From the NCBI GenBank assembly GCA_013400155.1, contig VXBM01001012.1:166011-230010 (forward strand): a stretch of 64,000 bases of DNA, given 5' to 3'. The translations under genes and the position numbers were made by a program. The notes under the pieces were generated by a model, which had not been told where the DNA came from, did not search any database, and saw only the letters and a list, made by a program, of their open reading frames with translations. The DNA is from Helopsaltes ochotensis (lineage: Eukaryota; Chordata; Aves; Passeriformes; Locustellidae). Below, piece by piece: positions 58,840 through 64,000 of the stretch (positions within the stretch are counted from its first letter, which is position 1; each line of letters starts with the position of its first letter).

Positions 58840-59480
58840 TCTAGCTTGGGTGTCATTTATTATCTTTTGATGATTAACCTGTTTTAGACAGTAATTAAAA
58901 TCACTTCTTTTAGCGCATCTGAGCCTTAATCTATCAGCACTGTGCTAATGCAGCCAAAAAATCTGTCCAGGCTAAAATTACTTTCATTCTAGGATTATTT
59001 TGTCAATATTGTGACACACAGCACACACTGCTTTATCTTGCTTTTAAAATCTTTTTTAGTATTCCAAACACATAGGAGTGGTCATAATGTTTTCAGGTGT
59101 GTGGAGGCAAATGCAACATAATTTATCAAAGCATAGTAACTTTGACACACAATTCTGACGCACAAACAAAGAAAGAAACCTTCTGTTAAGAAAGTCCTAT
59201 TTATTCATTTTGTAAAGAACTGCTGAAGCTAAATACGGATTCAAATGGCAGCCATGTCCATCGATCATTAAAAAACTCAAAGCAACACACAAAGACCTGT
59301 GCATAGCCACTCAAGACAGCTTTCCACCAGATTCTAACTGCTTGGCTGTACAACAAAGAGGCAAGGCTGCCTGTGCCTTCTCAGCAAATGTCATTATTTT
59401 CCAGACTGTAGGATGTTTTGTGAGATAATAGTCAGGTTTATACTGACATGCTAATTTAAGCAAGGATTGATCACGTTCTT
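58840..59480. promoter_or_regulatory. Candidate conserved non-coding block(s)
   Basis: Two less AT-rich, non-repetitive patches lie at 58850-59030 and 59215-59480. They carry GTAATTAAAATC, ATCTATCAGC, CATCGATCATTAAA and GACATGCTAATTTAAGC-type motifs. Composition and motif mix are like the 52.8-kb candidate but weaker. No gene or repeat is seen. Confidence 0.25.
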
Positions 59481-62400
59481 TTCTCTATCTTCCTCTCATT
59501 ATATAATCTTGTTTGTAACATGATGCAGGTTACTATGTTATCCTATAGAGAAGATTCACCTCTATTATGTGGATAATAAAATGATAGTGATTCTAATTTT
59601 TCATTTCCAGAGGGGGTTATTTTTTTTTTTTATTCATCCATGTTTTCAATTTCCTACTAAAATAGTAGCATGAAGTGCTAAAAGGACACTATAATAATGA
59701 GCTGAAAATATTCCGGTAAATTTGACTCTCAATTTATTTTGCATGCTGGAGGGAATCATTAAAACCTATGCTGGATGACAATACCTCATAAAGTAGTAGC
59801 AGAGGTTATATAAAAGGTGCCAAATGAATGCCTTAAAGAGAAGCAAAGAGAATAAGATATTCAAGGACTGAATACACCTGTTTTAATATAAAGGGGACGG
59901 CTTTATTTCCAGTTATTGAGCCATGCTGTACCCATAGTAAAGACACTGTGCAAAGCTGACATGCTGTCCTGGTTACCCTAGGTCTTCATACCATTCAGTG
60001 AACCAGATATTTTCCAAAAAACAATAAACATATGTGGTTTTGTTTTGGATTTGGATTCTGCCGTTTAGAATTGTCTCTCTGAACATCTTTGAACTTAATT
60101 TGAGCAAAGGTTACCCAAATAAAAAAATTTAAAGGTTGGTCATGACTCACAGGAAGCTAATTTCATCTCAGCTCCACAATCAATCCAACAAACCTGATTT
60201 GAAGGATTCAAGATTTGAAATGCAAATTTTAAATGTATGAAAAGTTCAGGCCTATATAATGAGATATTTGCTGTCAAGACAAGGACAAATAAACTTTACT
60301 TTTGGAACAGCTGAAATTTTTAAACATTCTTCAAGTTAAAATAGTGCCAAGATTTTAGATAGTGATCTTTACAAATGAACACAGCTTTAGATGCCTGGGA
60401 ACAACTGACTTGTATGAACAACCTTCTAAAAGGAAAATAGAACAAATGGCAGAAAAGTCAAATTTAATCTGAAAAGTAAAATATCTTCAATTAGGAGCAG
60501 GAAAAAGTACTAATGTCGCAAACACTTAGTGAGTAATGAAATGACCAGCAATATACACATCCTTGAACACTGTTACCCAGAAGAAAAGTGTCATTATCAA
60601 GATAAGAAGATACTGACAGGTGTAGACAGGATGTTGTCTTCACAATATGTGTAATTCTCAACAGCTTCATGGTCAATGTTTTCTAGCTTGGTCTAGGAAT
60701 ATCTAACACGTATATTTTAGTAAGCTACAAATCTTGGATTAATAGTTCAAACTCAAGAGAATCCAAATGTTTTCTGATACTTTCATCTTCAAAACTGATT
60801 TTGCAGTGAGAAATTTGATTCTGTTGCCATGTACCAAATGTAAGTCCCACATAAACCTTCCTTTAGACCTATTTGCATCAAGTCTTCCTTCTTTATCACA
60901 AAAATTCAACAGTGATTTAGAAGAAATCAGCTATGATGTCTAGCCATTGTCATACATTTAATGGAAGACTAGAAGAAAGTATACACTAAGTTTTCTGGTC
61001 CCTGAAGCCAGAGGGCAATATCTATTCTTACTCTAGATTTGTGAGGCTTATTAGCAAGACTTGCTCAGTTTGCTACTTGATTTGAAGTAGATTTGGTACT
61101 TGATCAGGAGACAAAATTTACATCTGTCTAAGGGTAAAACTGAATTCAAACCAGAAATTATGTATTTTTAACTTACTTGCCAGATCCTGGCTATTTTTCT
61201 CTGTAACAAACACAGCCAGGATCTACGGGGCTGCAGTGAACTTTTTCATAGTGCAGAGACCAGGTGACTTAAAATGACTTTTATCCATGCTATTCAACTC
61301 TCCTGCCTGTACAAAATTGTGGTTTTCATCAAAGAACTCATTGAAAATGTCCATGGCTTTATGTTAAATTTTGCTTAAAGATTATTTGGAAGCGGCTATT
61401 TGACCTGGGACAAAATGTGCAACCATTTTCGTAATGGTATAAAAATACAAATCATTGAGATTAAGAGGTTTAGGAACGAAAATTTGGCACATTTTTCTGT
61501 TCTACTGCAACTAAGTTTCTGTTCCTTGCTACAGATAACAGGGAGTGTTTGTATTCACAGGCAGACTCTTGAAGACTTAGCTACAGCACTACTTTTTTAT
61601 GCCCTTAAGATAGCGGTGCAGAAAGCATATCTTAAAGATCCCTTTATTTCTGAAAGCAGAATATTAAAGTACTTGTCAAGACATTTATTTGAGGACCTGT
61701 CACTCTGAAAATTACACTTGGAGAAAACCTATTTTAGGACAAAAATAGGGCACAGTTTTTCTACAAAGACCAAGTGAAAGCACAATATAAAACAATTCAG
61801 AAAGCAGTATACAAAAAAGAAAATAGAATCAGCCATTCATGCATCTACATACGTATAAGAATATTTCTACATTTAGAGTAGCACGTTTTTTATACTATTT
61901 CATTCAGTTTTGAAACTGTCAAAGGTCTCATTTAAACACAGGACAGAGGATATAGGGTTGTAGACATCACTTTACAAAATGCTAATTTTGGTGTATTGTT
62001 CCACATGTTCCACATGCAAAAGTTTTCTGTGTTTATGGTTAAATGAAATTTTGAAAGCATTACTTGGGGAATGATCATTCTAAAATTTAATGGATTATCA
62101 AAACATGTCAATAGTTTGTACTTATGCATTAAATTTTATTTAAAGACTTCTCATGGGGTAAACTCAATATTATTATATTTATATAACTATCTAGAATGCC
62201 TACATAGAATATTAGTTATAGAAAAGCCAGCCATATAGAAGATACAAGAAAAATCTCTGCGTGTAGTATTTTCTACATCTTGATTCAGTTCAAGTATGAC
62301 TCAACATGTTCAGAAACAAACAGAAATGTATTAATCGTCATAAAAAAAAGTCAAAAATTACTTCAATTTCCGTTTGCTTCTTCTGATAAAAGAAAGGATG

Positions 62401-62754
62401 AAATGTCAGGAAAATTAGAATTGGGAAGTAACTGACTCCAAAATCCTACTCATGACATGGGTTTTGAATTCAGGCCATCTTTCTCATGACATTTGTTCAT
62501 TCAAGTCTTGGGATTTAATTATCCTTGTGGTGATTTCCCTCTGCCACCCTTTCTATCAACCCCCAGATTACCTCATACTTTTTAAAAAGAATATTATTCA
62601 AACAATATTCTAAGTTACTCTTCAGTTTGAGTATACACTGAATATATAGAAGGAGTGTGTAAAATCCTAGAATCTAATGATATCATAAAAGCCAAACAGT
62701 GAAACAATATTTTTCCATTTTTCTCTTAGGCAATATTTTACTTATTTATGTATT
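59481..62754. other. Unique AT-rich DNA, no gene
   Basis: The 102-codon + ORF at 61400-61708 has no domain I know. A perfect 11-bp inverted repeat lies at 61182-61224. No repeat family is recognised. Confidence 0.5.
61182..61224. repeat. Perfect 11-bp inverted repeat, 21-nt loop
   Basis: AGATCCTGGCT (61182-61192) and AGCCAGGATCT (61214-61224). It is GC-richer than the other hairpins in the window. The stem does not extend into the loop or flanks, so a microRNA precursor is unlikely. Confidence 0.85.
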
Positions 62755-62830
62755 AAAAAAAAACCCCAAACAAACAAAAAACCCAAACAAAGAGAAAAAA
62801 ACAGACAACAACAACAATAACAACAAACTA
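62755..62830. repeat. A/C-rich low-complexity tract
   Basis: AAAAAACCCCAAACAAACAAAA, then an A/G-containing part and (CAA)n. Confidence 0.75.
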
Positions 62831-63892
62831 GAACATACTTACATGGGTCAAACATATCAGGCAATAAAAATTCATCCCCGGCGTTTCCTCATACACATTC
62901 TCTACAAATATTTTCACTCTGAGCAAAGTCATCACATAAGGAACTAATCATTTAAAGTACGAAGTAACACATTGAGTAAGCCCAAATGATATTTTTAAGT
63001 CACCAAGTTTTGATCTTATGCATATCTCAACTTCTGAGAATTAATTCTTGTTTCAAATACATCAGTGTATTGAGTCTGACTAACGCTATCAAAGATGGGG
63101 AGTTTCACACAAGATGTTGCAAAGCGTTTCAGTGTTTTAAACTATCTGAAAATGCTGCACAGGATTTTGTGTTGAATGATGCAAATATCTTTTCAGACCA
63201 TTTTCGCCTTTTTAGCAGTCATACTTTGCACAAGTACTCCTCAGGCAAATTTCTTATTTTCTGAAATTAAGTAATTCCTTATATCTATTGTCTTTTGACT
63301 AAAAAGATTGAACTACTAAAGTCTTTCTCATGAATCTGTAATATTTCTGAACTTTTAAATTGTGAAGTTTTCCCATCATTATTTCCTTGTGAAATATAGA
63401 AGTGGATTCAGAGATAAGATAAATGTATAAGTTAAAGAACCTGTCAGTTATGTTTCTTTGTGGGTTTCTCTTTTTGTGTATTTGAAAATCACATTGTCTC
63501 TCCATTCACTTTTTTTTTAGGAGAACTCCTATTACTCTATTATTTATCACAATTTCTTAGCCAACTTATCTCCATTCTTGTGTGCAACTTTATTTTGATA
63601 CATTGCAATCTACAGTGGAAAACTTTACAACCTCCCAAGTTACTCTTTCTCAGAATTACTCATTTCTCTAATCCTTCTATGATACTTTATGTACTTGTAT
63701 ATTTGCTTACTGTAATACACTTTCATCATTCTGCAAATAAAATAGGCTATGGTTAAATATGGAATTTGCTTAAACATCTAGAAATTTCAGTATGTCAATA
63801 ATGTGTAGGCCTCTGCTTAAGATAATATATTATCTAAAAGGCTAGTTTAAAACACTCCAATTAACTTAATGGATAGTAAGAGAGAATAATCA
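62831..63892. other. Unique AT-rich DNA, no gene
   Basis: ORFs of 92 codons (62986) and 98 codons (63460) have no recognisable features. Confidence 0.5.
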
Positions 63893-64000
63893 AAAAACCC
63901 ATAACAACAACAACAACAAATCACCAAAACCAAATAAACAAAAAACCAAACCAACCAACCAACCAACAAAAAAAAAAAAACAAACCAAAACCAAAAAAAA
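63893..64000. repeat. A/C-rich low-complexity tract at window end
   Basis: (CAA)n, (CCAA)n and A-run units (AACCAAACCAACCAACCAACC) continue to the last base, so the tract is cut by the window edge. Confidence 0.8.

Noticed and set aside
61182..61224. microRNA precursor
   Set aside because: Stem is only 11 bp with a 21-nt loop and no extension into the flanks.
61400..61708. 102-codon + ORF
   Set aside because: No domain and no splice context that fits; treated as chance.
1..64000. tRNA, rRNA or prokaryotic operon content
   Set aside because: No cloverleaf or rRNA sequence recognised; no prokaryotic gene density or start signals.

Overview
The window looks like nuclear DNA from a bird, probably a songbird. 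It is AT-rich and poor in CpG, with no operons, no ribosome-binding sites and no long open reading frames. It carries several CR1 LINE fragments whose 3' ends show the ATTCTRTG-type terminal repeats typical of birds. It also carries several LTRs of the avian ERVL type, ending in a GGTTAAACCAYGACA-like sequence. This identification rests on repeat families recalled from knowledge, not on a database search.

I find no convincing protein-coding gene. The window reads as a gene desert or a very long intron. The only exon-like signal is a weak candidate terminal exon at 42777-42867, with a good-looking acceptor, 29 open codons, a stop, and an AATAAA about 230 bp downstream.

Layout. 1-5.7 kb: unique AT-rich DNA with an LTR scrap (509-600), a possible LTR (2300-2520) and a short CR1 end (3836-3890). 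5.7-5.9 kb: an 89-base poly(T) run into a 110-N gap. 6.5-7.35 kb: an old CR1/L3-like LINE. 11.8-12.2 kb: an intact-ended solo LTR with a 6-bp target duplication. 13.05-13.6 kb: an LTR end, a decayed primer-binding site and leader, then an LTR piece in the opposite orientation. 17.9 kb, 28.35-29.3 kb, 36.0 kb and 42.6 kb: CR1 fragments. 31.5 kb: an LTR 3' end. 36.4 kb: a 55-base poly(T) run into a 1-N gap. 40.9-41.9 kb: LTR pieces in alternating orientation. 47.7-48.2 kb: a 550-N gap. 48.36-51.95 kb: the richest region, with an LTR split by another LTR, a CR1 split by a solo LTR with a 4-bp target duplication, and a decayed minus-strand ERVL-like provirus part (RNase H, integrase, polypurine tract, LTR start).

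The rest is unique sequence. Several stretches are dense in homeodomain, PBX-MEIS and E-box-like motifs (4.5, 10.0, 32.46, 45.2, 52.8 and 58.9-59.5 kb). They look like conserved non-coding or enhancer candidates, but only alignment can show that. Fourteen strand-biased G/T-only or A/C-only low-complexity tracts are scattered through the window and are its most distinctive unexplained texture. I see no undescribed biological system here.
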